Below the pieces are notes generated by a model. The model saw only the letters and a list, made by a program, of their open reading frames with translations, made no database searches and had not been told where the DNA came from. 64,000 nucleotides of DNA from Cecembia rubra. GTDB taxonomy: Bacteria; Bacteroidota; Bacteroidia; Cytophagales; Cyclobacteriaceae. A program made the translations under genes and the position numbers. The stretch covers positions 415,850 through 479,849 of the forward strand of contig NZ_PYGF01000002.1 in assembly GCF_003014575.1 (NCBI RefSeq), in the 5' to 3' direction. This document shows, one piece after another, positions 30,530-41,077 of the stretch; within the stretch, counting starts at the first letter, position 1; the number at the start of each line of letters is the position of its first letter.

Positions 30530-33286
30530 ATGAAAAAACACCTTTACTTCTTGTTGATTGCGGCCCTTATTTTTCAGATGTCCGCTAAATCCCAAACTAT
30601 AGACAGGAATTACGTGAATAAAATCAAAGAATTTACCACAGATGAGAGGTTTCTTCCCAAGAGTCTCTTGGATGTAGTGGACCATCCAACTATTCCCAAT
30701 CCTTTGAAGCACTTTGGCCATATTATCGGGGCAGAGGGGCATGTCCACCGTTCTGAGGAAATTTTTAATTACTATAAAAAACTGGCAGAAACTTCCCCAA
30801 TGGTTAAAATACAGCAAATGGGTGTCTCTGAGGAAGGAAGACCTTTCTATATTGTGGTTATTGCTGACGAGAATACCATATCTGAATTAGACTATTTTAA
30901 AAATCAGACTGCATTATTGTCAGATCCTAGAATAACGAGCCAGGAGCAGGCAGAGAAAATTGTATTGGAAAGTAAGCCAATTTATTATGTTTCAGGTGGA
31001 ATGCATGCTACAGAAATGGGTTCACCTGAAATGTTGATGGAACTTGCTTATAGGTTGATAACATCCCCAGCCCAAGAAATTAAAAAAATCAGAGAGAATG
31101 TAATCACAGTGATCAATCCTGTAATGGAGCCAGATGGTTGGGACAAGCAAGTAGACTGGTATTACAGATACACCAAAGGAAGGGAAAATTTTGAAGATGG
31201 ATTTCCAAGGAGTACTCCATATTGGGGAAAATATGTGTTTCATGACAACAATAGAGACGGATTGCAGGTTTCCCAACAAATTACAAAGTCAATTTTCAAA
31301 GCCTTCTTTGAATTCCACCCGACTGTGATGTTGGACCTTCATGAGTCTGTTCCTTTATTGTATATTTCAACAGGAACAGGACCCTACAACGATTATGTAG
31401 ACCCAATTACTCAAAGTGAATGGCAGGTAATGGGTAACCATGATGTTTCAGCTGTGGCAGCCCAAGGAATGCCTGGAGCTTTTACATGGGCATTTTATGA
31501 TGGTTGGTGGCCTGGGTATGGTATTTGGGTAGCCAATAACCACAATTCCAATGGACGGTTTTATGAGACTTATGGTAATGCAGGTGCAGATACCTATTTG
31601 AGGGATCTTTCTACTGCACGCTTTGCTGGAGATTTGGCTACATCCAAAGAATGGTATAGACCGGATCCAGCAACTCCGCAGGTATATTGGTCCTTTAGAA
31701 ATAATATTAATTACACACAGGTAGGGGTGATTGCATCCTTATCTTATGCGGCCGACAATGCCCAACTTTTATTGAGCAATTTTTACAAAAAGGCCTATAA
31801 CAGCCTTGAAAAAGGCAGGAAAGAAGGCCCCAAAGCCTTTACAATAGCCAAAGAGCAACGCGATCCGGCAATGGCAGCGTATCTTGCCAATCAGTTGGTT
31901 TCGCAAGGCATTGAGGTTTATGAAAATGAGTCGCATTATGTAGCATTGACTGAGCAACCTTATCGGAACCTTTTAGTGTCTTTGATGACACCTACAGCCT
32001 ATCCAAAAGATGCCAAATTTCCACCTTATGATGCCATTGCTTGGACCTTGCCTAATTTGTATGGGGTGGAGGTGAAAGCCAAAGATAGTCTTGATTTCAA
32101 TGTTTCAGGTTTAAAAGCTTTGGATTACCCTGTCAAGTATTTGGGAAAGGTAATTGGTCAAGGGAACACATATTTATTAACCTACAAAGCACAGAATTCT
32201 GTGCTTCCTGCACTTTATGCCTTCAAATCCCAAAACAGAAATACGGAGTTGAGTATTCTACCAAAAACAATTGTTGTGGATGGAGATACCCTACCTGCCG
32301 GTTCTATTTTAATTAAGAAAATCAATGCTGATCAGGCAACAAAAATTGCACTTGACTTCGGTTTGGATCTTAAAGCAGGGGGATCTGAAATTTCCACTTC
32401 AGATCAGAAATCAATACAGTTGCCTAGAGTTGCCATCTACCATACTTGGTACAATACCCAGGATGAAGGTTGGTCTAGATATACTTTTGAAGAAAGAGGT
32501 ATTCCATATACTTCTATTGACAAAGATGTTTTGAAATCAGGCAATCTAAGGTCAAAATTTGATGTGATCTTATTGCCGAGAGTAAGAGGGAATGCAAAAA
32601 ACTTTATCCATGGTGTGGATAAAAAATTTGGCCCCATGCCTTATACCAAAACTGCTCAATTTCCGTCCCACGGATTTCCCGCTTCGACCAATGACATGAC
32701 CGGTGGTCCTGGCTTTTTAGGCATTGAAAATCTCAGGAAATTTGTTGAGGAAGGAGGATTGCTGATTACTTTGGACAATACCAGTAGTATTATAGCTGAA
32801 ATGGGTATTGCTTCTGAACTGAGCCCTGTCTCCGCTGGAAGTTTGTTCCATCCAGGTTCCATTGTCATGGCCAAAGCGAGAAAATCCGGATCGCCAATCT
32901 TGTACGGATTTCCTGAAAGCTTTAACCTTTTTAGAGGAAATGGTCCTTTACTTCAAACAGATAAATTCAACCGAGACTTGATGCTTGTGCAGTATGGATT
33001 TCAACCATTGAAAGATGAAGTTCCCTATGAAGGTCCTATTTTGGGTTTGAAGGAGAAGGAATTGACAGCCAAAGCAGAAAAGAAAGATGAAAAAAATCCA
33101 CCATATGTTGTTTCAGGAATGGTAAGGAATGAGCAGGAGATTGTCGGACATGGAGCTGTATTCAATGTTCCTTTAGGAAAAGGTAGTATTTTGGCTTTTA
33201 CTTTTGATCCGCTTCACAGGTATCTGAATCACCACGATGCTCCAATGGTGTGGAATGCCCTTATCAACTGGGATAAGTTGAGGTGA
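30530..33286 (+). CDS. Secreted M14-type zinc carboxypeptidase
   Basis: The 918-residue protein has a signal peptide (MKKHLYFLLIAALIFQMSAK). Its M14 domain contains GGMHATEMGSPEM (about 153-165), where His and Glu bind zinc, and MLDLHES (about 268-274) with the third His. After residue 500 a long C-terminal region of glutamine-amidotransferase-like fold follows (HTWYNTQDEGWSRYTFEERG) and ends with a typical DPLHRYLNHHDAP. This arrangement is common among Bacteroidetes M14 peptidases. It digests extracellular peptides. The start at 30530 is chosen by the signal peptide. A terminator follows. Confidence 0.85.
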   Translation: MKKHLYFLLIAALIFQMSAKSQTIDRNYVNKIKEFTTDERFLPKSLLDVVDHPTIPNPLKHFGHIIGAEGHVHRSEEIFNYYKKLAETSPMVKIQQMGVSEEGRPFYIVVIADENTISELDYFKNQTALLSDPRITSQEQAEKIVLESKPIYYVSGGMHATEMGSPEMLMELAYRLITSPAQEIKKIRENVITVINPVMEPDGWDKQVDWYYRYTKGRENFEDGFPRSTPYWGKYVFHDNNRDGLQVSQQITKSIFKAFFEFHPTVMLDLHESVPLLYISTGTGPYNDYVDPITQSEWQVMGNHDVSAVAAQGMPGAFTWAFYDGWWPGYGIWVANNHNSNGRFYETYGNAGADTYLRDLSTARFAGDLATSKEWYRPDPATPQVYWSFRNNINYTQVGVIASLSYAADNAQLLLSNFYKKAYNSLEKGRKEGPKAFTIAKEQRDPAMAAYLANQLVSQGIEVYENESHYVALTEQPYRNLLVSLMTPTAYPKDAKFPPYDAIAWTLPNLYGVEVKAKDSLDFNVSGLKALDYPVKYLGKVIGQGNTYLLTYKAQNSVLPALYAFKSQNRNTELSILPKTIVVDGDTLPAGSILIKKINADQATKIALDFGLDLKAGGSEISTSDQKSIQLPRVAIYHTWYNTQDEGWSRYTFEERGIPYTSIDKDVLKSGNLRSKFDVILLPRVRGNAKNFIHGVDKKFGPMPYTKTAQFPSHGFPASTNDMTGGPGFLGIENLRKFVEEGGLLITLDNTSSIIAEMGIASELSPVSAGSLFHPGSIVMAKARKSGSPILYGFPESFNLFRGNGPLLQTDKFNRDLMLVQYGFQPLKDEVPYEGPILGLKEKELTAKAEKKDEKNPPYVVSGMVRNEQEIVGHGAVFNVPLGKGSILAFTFDPLHRYLNHHDAPMVWNALINWDKLR

Positions 33287-33305
33287 TTTAGAGTATTGAT
33301 TTTAG

Positions 33306-33341
33306 AAAGCCAGCAAGTCCAAGGGTACTTGCTGGCTTTTG
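33306..33341 (+). terminator. Intrinsic terminator after the M14 peptidase gene
   Basis: AAAGCCAGCAAG (33306-33317) pairs perfectly with CTTGCTGGCTTT (33328-33339), loop 10, followed by T-rich sequence. It ends the transcript of the degradative genes. Confidence 0.9.
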
Positions 33342-33365
33342 TCGTTTAATATCCAGCTATTCAAA

Positions 33366-33417
33366 AATATCGTTATTTTATATGATATTTTTATATATCG
33401 AATTTTTTAACGATATT
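33366..33417. promoter_or_regulatory. Wide inverted repeat in front of the SatD gene
   Basis: AATATCGTTA (33366-33375) is the perfect complement of TAACGATATT (33408-33417), 32 bases apart in very AT-rich DNA. The right arm ends 6 bases before the ATG at 33424. The arms may be two half sites for a regulator, possibly the HTH-carrying SatD itself, or a hairpin covering the ribosome binding site. Confidence 0.5.
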
Positions 33418-33423
33418 ACGGGT

Positions 33424-34068
33424 ATGCTGGCTGTAATCACAGGAGATATCATCAATTCAAGGAAATTGGAAAATCCCAAAGAATGGCTTTTTCCAATTAA
33501 GAATTTGTTTTCCTCAATAGGTGAAGAAAAGAAAACTTGGGAGATTTTTAGAGGAGATAGTTTTCAAATTGAAATCAAAGATCCTATGGATGCTTTGCTT
33601 GTTGCTCTCAAGGTCAAAGCGACAATAAAGTCAATCAGTGATAAGGATAAATCCATACGCCAATCACCGGTTGATGTCAGAATGGCTATAGGGATAGGAG
33701 AGGGGAGTATTGGGGGAACTAATATTGGAGAAAAAGTAGGGTCGGCATATATAAGGTCAGGTGAAGCATTTGAATCCTTAAAAAGAAATTCATCTAATCT
33801 TTTATTGAACTCAGGTTGGCCAAATTTGGATCGTGATTTCAATTTCACCTTAAAGTTTGCTCTGATTTTGATGGATAATTGGACTATAAGCTCGGCCGAG
33901 ACAATTAAGATCATTTTGGAATGTCCTGAATTGAAACAGGTGGAATTGGCTAAAATTCTAGGGATAGAGCAAAATTCTGTAAGTGGTAGGATTCAAAGAG
34001 GATTTTTGGGGGAAATTCTGGAGTTGGAGCGTTTTTTCAGATTGAAACTTAAAGAGCAAATGTTATGA
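33424..34068 (+). CDS. SatD family protein
   Basis: The 214-residue protein starts MLAVITGDIINSRKLENP, the typical opening of SatD proteins, followed by IFRGDSFQIEI and a MAIGIGEGS segment. The N-terminal two thirds resemble a nucleotide-cyclase or GGDEF-like fold. The end (about 165-200: LKQVELAKILGIEQNSVSGRIQRG) is a helix-turn-helix. Function is unsolved; the family occurs with DUF3307, as here, overlapping by 4 bases. A longer frame from 33382 reads through the inverted repeat and is rejected. Nucleic-acid binding is likely, autoregulation possible. Confidence 0.8.
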   Translation: MLAVITGDIINSRKLENPKEWLFPIKNLFSSIGEEKKTWEIFRGDSFQIEIKDPMDALLVALKVKATIKSISDKDKSIRQSPVDVRMAIGIGEGSIGGTNIGEKVGSAYIRSGEAFESLKRNSSNLLLNSGWPNLDRDFNFTLKFALILMDNWTISSAETIKIILECPELKQVELAKILGIEQNSVSGRIQRGFLGEILELERFFRLKLKEQML

Positions 34069-34781
34069 TTATCCTATTGAAGCTGATTCTCGCCCACTTT
34101 ATTGGGGATTTTTTGTTGCAAACCAAAAAATGGGTAATTGCCAAAGAATTAAAAAAAGCAAGGTCGTGGCAATTGTATGTTCACTCCATAAGCCATGGGT
34201 TGATTCCTTGGGCATTGATTTGGGATTTTGATTTTTGGCCACTTGCATTGTTTTTAGCAGTAAGTCATTTTCACATTGATTGGATGAAGTTGATATTTCA
34301 AAAATCCAACAATATGGTTTTTTGGTTTTTGTTTGACCAAGGAATGCATTTCCTGGTATTGGTGGGGGTAGCCCAATTTTGGACGGGCGGAATTTGGCTT
34401 AATTGGGGTCATTTAATGTCTCAGACATTTTTGACAGTAATGACAGCCTTTGTATTTCTATTGATAGTTGCTCCAATAGTGATAGGAGTTTTATTGAAAG
34501 GTTGGTCTTTGGCTATACAGGAAAATGAGGATGATTCTTTGGCAAATGCTGGCAAATATATTGGGATCTTAGAAAGATTACTTGTATTTGTTTTTATCTT
34601 GATTGACCAATGGGAGGCTGTAGGTTTTTTAATAGCTGCAAAATCCATATTCAGATTTGGGGATCTCAAAGAGTCAAAAGACAGAAAACTTACAGAGTAT
34701 ATCCTGATTGGAACCCTTTTGAGTTTTGGTATAGCCATAGTCACAGGAATCATTACTGCGTACCTTATCAAAACAGCTTAG
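34065..34781 (+). CDS. DUF3307 integral membrane protein
   Basis: The 238-residue protein has about six hydrophobic segments and begins LAHFIGDFLLQTKKWVIAK (about 8-26), the conserved DUF3307 opening with Asp and Gln in the first membrane stretch. Further marks are a SHFHIDWMKL motif (about 67-76) with two His and one Asp. It sits in the inner membrane. The ATG overlaps the SatD stop (ATGA), so the two are translated together and presumably act together. The function of the pair is unknown. Confidence 0.8.
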   Translation: MIILLKLILAHFIGDFLLQTKKWVIAKELKKARSWQLYVHSISHGLIPWALIWDFDFWPLALFLAVSHFHIDWMKLIFQKSNNMVFWFLFDQGMHFLVLVGVAQFWTGGIWLNWGHLMSQTFLTVMTAFVFLLIVAPIVIGVLLKGWSLAIQENEDDSLANAGKYIGILERLLVFVFILIDQWEAVGFLIAAKSIFRFGDLKESKDRKLTEYILIGTLLSFGIAIVTGIITAYLIKTA

Positions 34782-34782
34782 A

Positions 34783-35589
34783 ATGAAAAGACGTCCATTC
34801 CTCAAAAAATTAACCTTTCTCACCTCAATGACTTCGCTTATGCCATTTCTAAATTATGGGAAAATGGAATTTCCTGAGAAGACGAAATTGAAGTTTATAG
34901 TGGCCTCTGATGGACATTATGGACAGCCAAATACAGAGTTTGAAGCAAGTCATAAAACATTATTAAAAGCTATTCAACAGGAGCAGGAAGTGGATTTTGT
35001 GGTATTTAATGGAGATTTGATCCATGATGATCCGAAGTGGATGCCTGAGGTTAAAAAAGTATATGACAGTTTAAAGCTACCGTATTTTCCTGTTAAAGGT
35101 AACCATGACCGAATATCAGAGACTGCCTGGCAAAATATCTGGGGAATTCCTGCTGACCATCGATTTGTTTGGAAAGAGCACTTTGGAATGATTCTGGCCA
35201 ATAGTTCCAATCAGGCTGGGGAGTACTTGTGCGCCGATACAGAATTTTTGAAATCATCTTTGGAGGAATTCAAGAACCTGGCTTTTGTATTTGTTTTTGT
35301 TCATATTTCCCAGAATGACTGGACATTGCATGGGGTTTCCTGTGATCCCTTTTTGGAATTGATGGCAAGATATTCCAATGTAAGGGCCATATTTCATGGG
35401 CATGACCATGATGTCAATGGAATAATGAGAAACAGAAAAAAACCTTATCTCTGGTCTGGACATTTTGGAGGAAGTTGGGGGTCACCACATCCAGGTTATC
35501 GAGTCTGCGAAGTTGGGGGGGACGGAAAAGTAATCACTTATTTGAAGTCAATGAATGAAGGTATGATCCTGAGTGGCCATACCATATAA
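34783..35589 (+). CDS. Calcineurin-like metallophosphoesterase, exported
   Basis: The 268-residue protein has a basic-hydrophobic export signal (MKRRPFLKKLTFLTSMTSLM). It has the metallophosphoesterase motif series SDGHYG (about 43-48), NGDLIHDD (about 71-78), KGNHDRI (about 105) and HGHDHD (about 206), which build the dimetal site. The first motif has D-G-H instead of the usual D-x-H with normal spacing. It cleaves phosphomonoesters or diesters in the periplasm. It follows the DUF3307 gene by one base and may share its transcript. Confidence 0.8.
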   Translation: MKRRPFLKKLTFLTSMTSLMPFLNYGKMEFPEKTKLKFIVASDGHYGQPNTEFEASHKTLLKAIQQEQEVDFVVFNGDLIHDDPKWMPEVKKVYDSLKLPYFPVKGNHDRISETAWQNIWGIPADHRFVWKEHFGMILANSSNQAGEYLCADTEFLKSSLEEFKNLAFVFVFVHISQNDWTLHGVSCDPFLELMARYSNVRAIFHGHDHDVNGIMRNRKKPYLWSGHFGGSWGSPHPGYRVCEVGGDGKVITYLKSMNEGMILSGHTI

Positions 35590-35655
35590 ATGGCCTGTTG
35601 ACAAAAATATTGCACTTAAATAAATTCGCGATGATATTATAAAATCTCCAACTTT

Positions 35656-37566
35656 ATGAAGAAAATTTTCTCTTTTATTCTGCTTCTATTGGTGCTCTTC
35701 AGCCAGATTGGCTGCAAGGATGATAATACACAAGCTGAAATCACTATGCCCAAGTTCTTTGGGGACAACATGGTTTTTCAAAGGAACCAACCGATACGTG
35801 TTTGGGGCACCGGATCTCCCGGGCAAAGAGTTAAGGCGGTTTTCAATGGGGTAGAAAAACAGGCTAAAATTAATAAAGAGGGTAATTGGTTATTAGAATT
35901 TGATCCTTTACCAGCTTCCGGTCCCTATGAGTTGGAAGTGAATGGCAAGAAGTTTTATGATGTACAGGTAGGTGATGTTTGGGTAGCTGGAGGCCAGTCC
36001 AATATGGAGTGGGTGATGAGTGCACAGGTGGAAGGTCTTCATGAAGAATTGGCGGATGCAGATTATTCTCTTATCCGTTTTTTTAAAATTCCCCATGATT
36101 ATGATGCGAAGGAGAAATTTGATGTAAGAGGAGGGGAGTGGCTAAAAGCAGATTCAGACAATATTTTGAATTTTTCAGCTGTGGCATGGTTCTTTGCCAA
36201 GAAAAACCATCTTGAAAAAGGTGTGCCGGTAGGTATTATAGAAAGTAATTGGGGAGGTACACCCGCAGAGGGGTGGACACAGACTGATAGATTGCTTTCT
36301 TTGGAACTGTACAAGGAAAATGCTCAGGATATTTTGGACAGGCAGGACTATTGGATTCAAGAGGTGATTGAGAATAAATTGAGGGAGCTTAAAAGAAATG
36401 ATTTGGTCATTGCTCCTCAAAATGGGGAAATTCAGGGAGTCGCCAATCCTGATTTTGATGACAGTGAATGGCAGACTGTCCAACTTCCTGATGCCAATCC
36501 TTTTAAGGATATTGCTTGGTTAAGAAAAAAATTTACTCTTACTGATACTGATGCTAATTTTATGCTCAATCTGGGAGAAATTCAACAGATGGGGTATGTT
36601 TATATAAATGGGGGAAGGCTTTTTTACAAAGATTGGGGGACTGATGTAAAAGAATTTCCGGTTCCGGCAAGTATGCTCAATAAAGGAGAAAATATCCTTA
36701 CAGTAAGAGTAATAAATACATGGAATAATGAACCTGTCTTAGGCAAGAAAGACCAACTTTACCTAAAATCCGGAAATAAGAAAATTTCCCTGGAAGGTGA
36801 ATGGAAATACAGTAACCGCATAGAAGAAGAACTTCCCGTAGTGGAATGGTATAATTGGTTGCCTGGAATGATGTTCAATGCCATGATTGCGCCAATTGTT
36901 AAATATCCTATCAAGGGTGTGATTTGGTATCAAGGTGAAAGCAATGCTGGCGACCATCAGCATTACAGAGAATTGTTTGGAACGATGATCCAAAACTGGA
37001 GGGAAAGATGGAGCATTGGGGATTTTCCATTTTTGTTTGTCCAATTAGCAAATTTCATGGAAAGGAAAGATTTACAGCCTGAGTCCAACTGGGCATTCCT
37101 TAGAGAGGCACAGTATCAAACTTTAGCTTTGCCCAATTCAGGGATGGCAGTGGCCATTGATATTGGAGATGCCAATGATATCCACCCAAGGAATAAAAAG
37201 GATGTGGGGCATCGCCTTTGGAAAGTTGCCCAAAAAGTAGCTTATGGGGACGATGTGCTATATTCTGGCCCTGTGTTCAAAGAATTTCAAAAAGTTGGAC
37301 AAAAGGTAAATCTATCTTTTGATCATACAGGTAATGGTTTGAAATTGTCTTTTGGAAATGAGGTGAAAGGATTTATCATTTCAGATCAGGAAGGTAAATT
37401 TTATCCAGCTAAAGCAGAATTAATCAATACTGCTCAAGTTCAAGTGTTTCATCCACTTGTTCAAAATCCAACAGAAATTAGATATGCTTGGGCGGATAAT
37501 CCTGAGGTAAATTTGTATAATTCTGAAGGTCTCCCGGCAATTCCTTTCAGGATCAGGATCGATTAA
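35656..37566 (+). CDS. Sialate O-acetylesterase-type lipoprotein
   Basis: The 636-residue protein begins with a lipoprotein signal (FILLLLVLFSQIGC, Cys at about 21). It has the SASA/SGNH block: GGQSNMEW (about 113-120) with catalytic Ser, IESNWGGTPAEGW (about 196-208), WYQGESNA (about 418-425) and DIHPRNK (about 514) with the catalytic Asp and His. An inserted beta-sandwich (about 240-380) is normal for this family. It removes 9-O- or 4-O-acetyl groups from sialic acids or similar acetyl esters at the cell surface. The 3' end overlaps the convergent C69 gene by 14 bases. Confidence 0.9.
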   Translation: MKKIFSFILLLLVLFSQIGCKDDNTQAEITMPKFFGDNMVFQRNQPIRVWGTGSPGQRVKAVFNGVEKQAKINKEGNWLLEFDPLPASGPYELEVNGKKFYDVQVGDVWVAGGQSNMEWVMSAQVEGLHEELADADYSLIRFFKIPHDYDAKEKFDVRGGEWLKADSDNILNFSAVAWFFAKKNHLEKGVPVGIIESNWGGTPAEGWTQTDRLLSLELYKENAQDILDRQDYWIQEVIENKLRELKRNDLVIAPQNGEIQGVANPDFDDSEWQTVQLPDANPFKDIAWLRKKFTLTDTDANFMLNLGEIQQMGYVYINGGRLFYKDWGTDVKEFPVPASMLNKGENILTVRVINTWNNEPVLGKKDQLYLKSGNKKISLEGEWKYSNRIEEELPVVEWYNWLPGMMFNAMIAPIVKYPIKGVIWYQGESNAGDHQHYRELFGTMIQNWRERWSIGDFPFLFVQLANFMERKDLQPESNWAFLREAQYQTLALPNSGMAVAIDIGDANDIHPRNKKDVGHRLWKVAQKVAYGDDVLYSGPVFKEFQKVGQKVNLSFDHTGNGLKLSFGNEVKGFIISDQEGKFYPAKAELINTAQVQVFHPLVQNPTEIRYAWADNPEVNLYNSEGLPAIPFRIRID

Positions 37567-38821
37567 TCCTAACTGAATTAACAGGTAATTTTCTGGAATA
37601 AAATTCATCTACCTTTTGGAGGCATTCAGCACTGAATGCCTCTAATATTTTTAATTCTGGATTTTTGCTGAACAATTCTTTTTCTTTCATGAGAAAATCC
37701 GCCTGTATCTGGTTCAGTTCCTCTACAATGGCTATTTTTCTTTTCTTATAATCTTCACAGATCCATCTGTGCCATTTTTCAGCTTTCCACCAAAGTGAAT
37801 CATCTGGACTTGCATTGGGTTGAGTGAATCCGGAAAGGGTAGAAGTGCCGAGAAAAAAGGGTATAAATACAGAAATGCATGGCATTGATGTACCCGTCAG
37901 CCAAATGGTAGATGGTAAATCTTTTCGGATTTCGGCAACCATACTTCCCGTAGTTGTGCTAGGGTTTGTAAGACCAGTGGCATGCATACAAAGGGAAGCA
38001 GTATTCGCTTTTTTCGGATCAAAATCAGCTTCTGCTTTATCATGTGTTTTTAAAATCCCCATGGCTTTTAAAACGCTGAAACTACCTTCTTGCTCCTGCA
38101 TTAAACCAAGGCTACAGCTTTGCCTTTTGACTGCTCTTCCTATTGTAGTATAAAGAAAGTCTGAATAATATCTGTTAAAAGAAAATGGTTTTGGTTTAGG
38201 AAAGTATTGAAATGGGAAATTGAGTTTTTCTTCTGCTAAATGTACTTTATCATAATCTGATCCAATTTGTAATCCGTTTGAAATAGATCCTATGGATGAA
38301 ATTTTTTTCAACGCCCAGGATTTTCCGGCGGTTTCTAAAATATAGGCGCTTTTGGAGTCAGCTAATAAATAACTGTTGTGGTAAAAAAAATCTTTGTTTT
38401 TGTAGCCACCACAGGCGTCCTGACCATATCTTTTCAATAATTGGGTTATCCATTCAATGGCTTCCTCGGAATTTTCGGATCTTTCCAAAGCGAGTCTCAA
38501 TAGGTCCATTCCATTGAGCCCGGAGTTATCCTTTCTTATTTTTACCCTTGTAAATACAGCTTCATTTCCAATGACTACTCCGTGTTCATTTACTCCCATT
38601 TCGGCACCCCAAATGTGAAAGGGTTTGGAAAGGATTATACCAAAAGTTTCTTTGACCTGAGGGATCTTTATATAAGTGCATTTCAAGTAAGCTTCTTGAT
38701 GGATTGTTCTTGGAACATGTAGTAAAGCTTGGGCCTCATCAGGTTCACGGTCGGAATTTTTTGCGAAAATAAGATTTCCTGAAGCTGTAAAATTGGGGAT
38801 AGAGACAAGGGTATCACACAT
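37553..38821 (-). CDS. C69 family dipeptidase
   Basis: The 422-residue protein starts MCDTLV, giving an N-terminal nucleophile Cys after Met removal, and has KNSDREPDEAQ (about 21-31), VVIGNEAVF and LLADSKSAYILETAGKSW. This is the peptidase C69/PepD pattern, in the Ntn-hydrolase fold. No signal peptide is seen, so it is a cytoplasmic dipeptidase. Members of this branch (DUF-like, secernin-related) are longer than lactobacillar PepD only by terminal helices. The start is fixed by the catalytic Cys at position 2. It has its own leftward transcript, convergent with the esterase gene. Confidence 0.85.
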   Translation of the reverse strand: MCDTLVSIPNFTASGNLIFAKNSDREPDEAQALLHVPRTIHQEAYLKCTYIKIPQVKETFGIILSKPFHIWGAEMGVNEHGVVIGNEAVFTRVKIRKDNSGLNGMDLLRLALERSENSEEAIEWITQLLKRYGQDACGGYKNKDFFYHNSYLLADSKSAYILETAGKSWALKKISSIGSISNGLQIGSDYDKVHLAEEKLNFPFQYFPKPKPFSFNRYYSDFLYTTIGRAVKRQSCSLGLMQEQEGSFSVLKAMGILKTHDKAEADFDPKKANTASLCMHATGLTNPSTTTGSMVAEIRKDLPSTIWLTGTSMPCISVFIPFFLGTSTLSGFTQPNASPDDSLWWKAEKWHRWICEDYKKRKIAIVEELNQIQADFLMKEKELFSKNPELKILEAFSAECLQKVDEFYSRKLPVNSVRINRS

Positions 38822-38917
38822 AAAATTGAAAATCTACTGTGATCCAATTTAAAAATTTAATTCGATATTCATTTTTTTCTTATTCCTTTAGATACTTTCT
38901 CTGCTCGTATAAAGTTC

Positions 38918-38925
38918 TATTTTTG
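38918..38925 (+). promoter_or_regulatory. -7 box of the pgi promoter
   Basis: TATTTTTG matches the Bacteroidetes TAnnTTTG and lies 30 bases before the ATG. A matching -33 element is weak. Confidence 0.5.
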
Positions 38926-38943
38926 CAGCGTTATTCCTATTAG

Positions 38944-40602
<1,659 letters not shown>

Positions 40603-40622
40603 TAATTACTGTGATTTAAATT

Positions 40623-40660
40623 AATCCGGCAAAACTTCCATAGGGAAGATTTGCCGGATT
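40623..40660 (+). terminator. Intrinsic terminator of pgi
   Basis: AATCCGGCAAA (40623-40633) and TTTGCCGGATT (40650-40660) form a perfect 11-bp stem with an inner 3-bp extension, 20 bases after the pgi stop. Confidence 0.9.
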
Positions 40661-40876
40661 GTTTGATTTGGAAAAATAAAGATTTTAAAATTATCCTATT
40701 TAGGCCATTGCTTTTTTTGTCGTGACATTTAATCTACCTTAAGATCTAAAACTTAATGATTCCAAGGCTTTAACTATTTCTTGTGCTTTAATGATTAAGT
40801 TGAAGTTTTGTTTGCTAGCCGCAAAAAAATATAAACACAGGAAATGCATAAGATTTCAGCAAATGGCAGACAATTT

Positions 40877-41032
40877 TTACATTGGAGCAAATCTCTCAGC
40901 TTTTCCTAATTGCTCATTTGCAACCCAAATTTCCGAAGGAGTTACTTCTGAAATTTGTAGTTTTAGCAGTTGTACAGAATTACCTGTTCCCACTTTATTC
41001 AAAGTAATTTTCAGCACAGTTGGTTGAAATAC
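40877..41032 (-). pseudogene. C-terminal gene fragment without a start
   Basis: A minus-strand frame of about 50 codons between two stops reads FQPTVLKITLNKVGTGNSVQ and continues with LQISEVTPSEIWVANEQLGK before its stop. It is protein-like (alternating strands, sensible composition) but has no start codon. It may be the surviving end of a decayed gene. The rest of 40661-41077 shows nothing recognisable; neighbouring sequence is AT-rich intergenic DNA. Confidence 0.3.
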
Positions 41033-41077
41033 CTAAAAGGAAAAATTCCACATTGTGATTAATTTCTTAATTATTTT

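Noticed and set aside
33382-33423. Upstream start for the SatD gene
   Set aside because: It would translate through the inverted repeat and add residues not present in the family; MLAVITGD is the usual opening.
35590-35655. Possible promoter for the sialate esterase gene
   Set aside because: No TAnnTTTG box or two-box spacing is present in the short gap.
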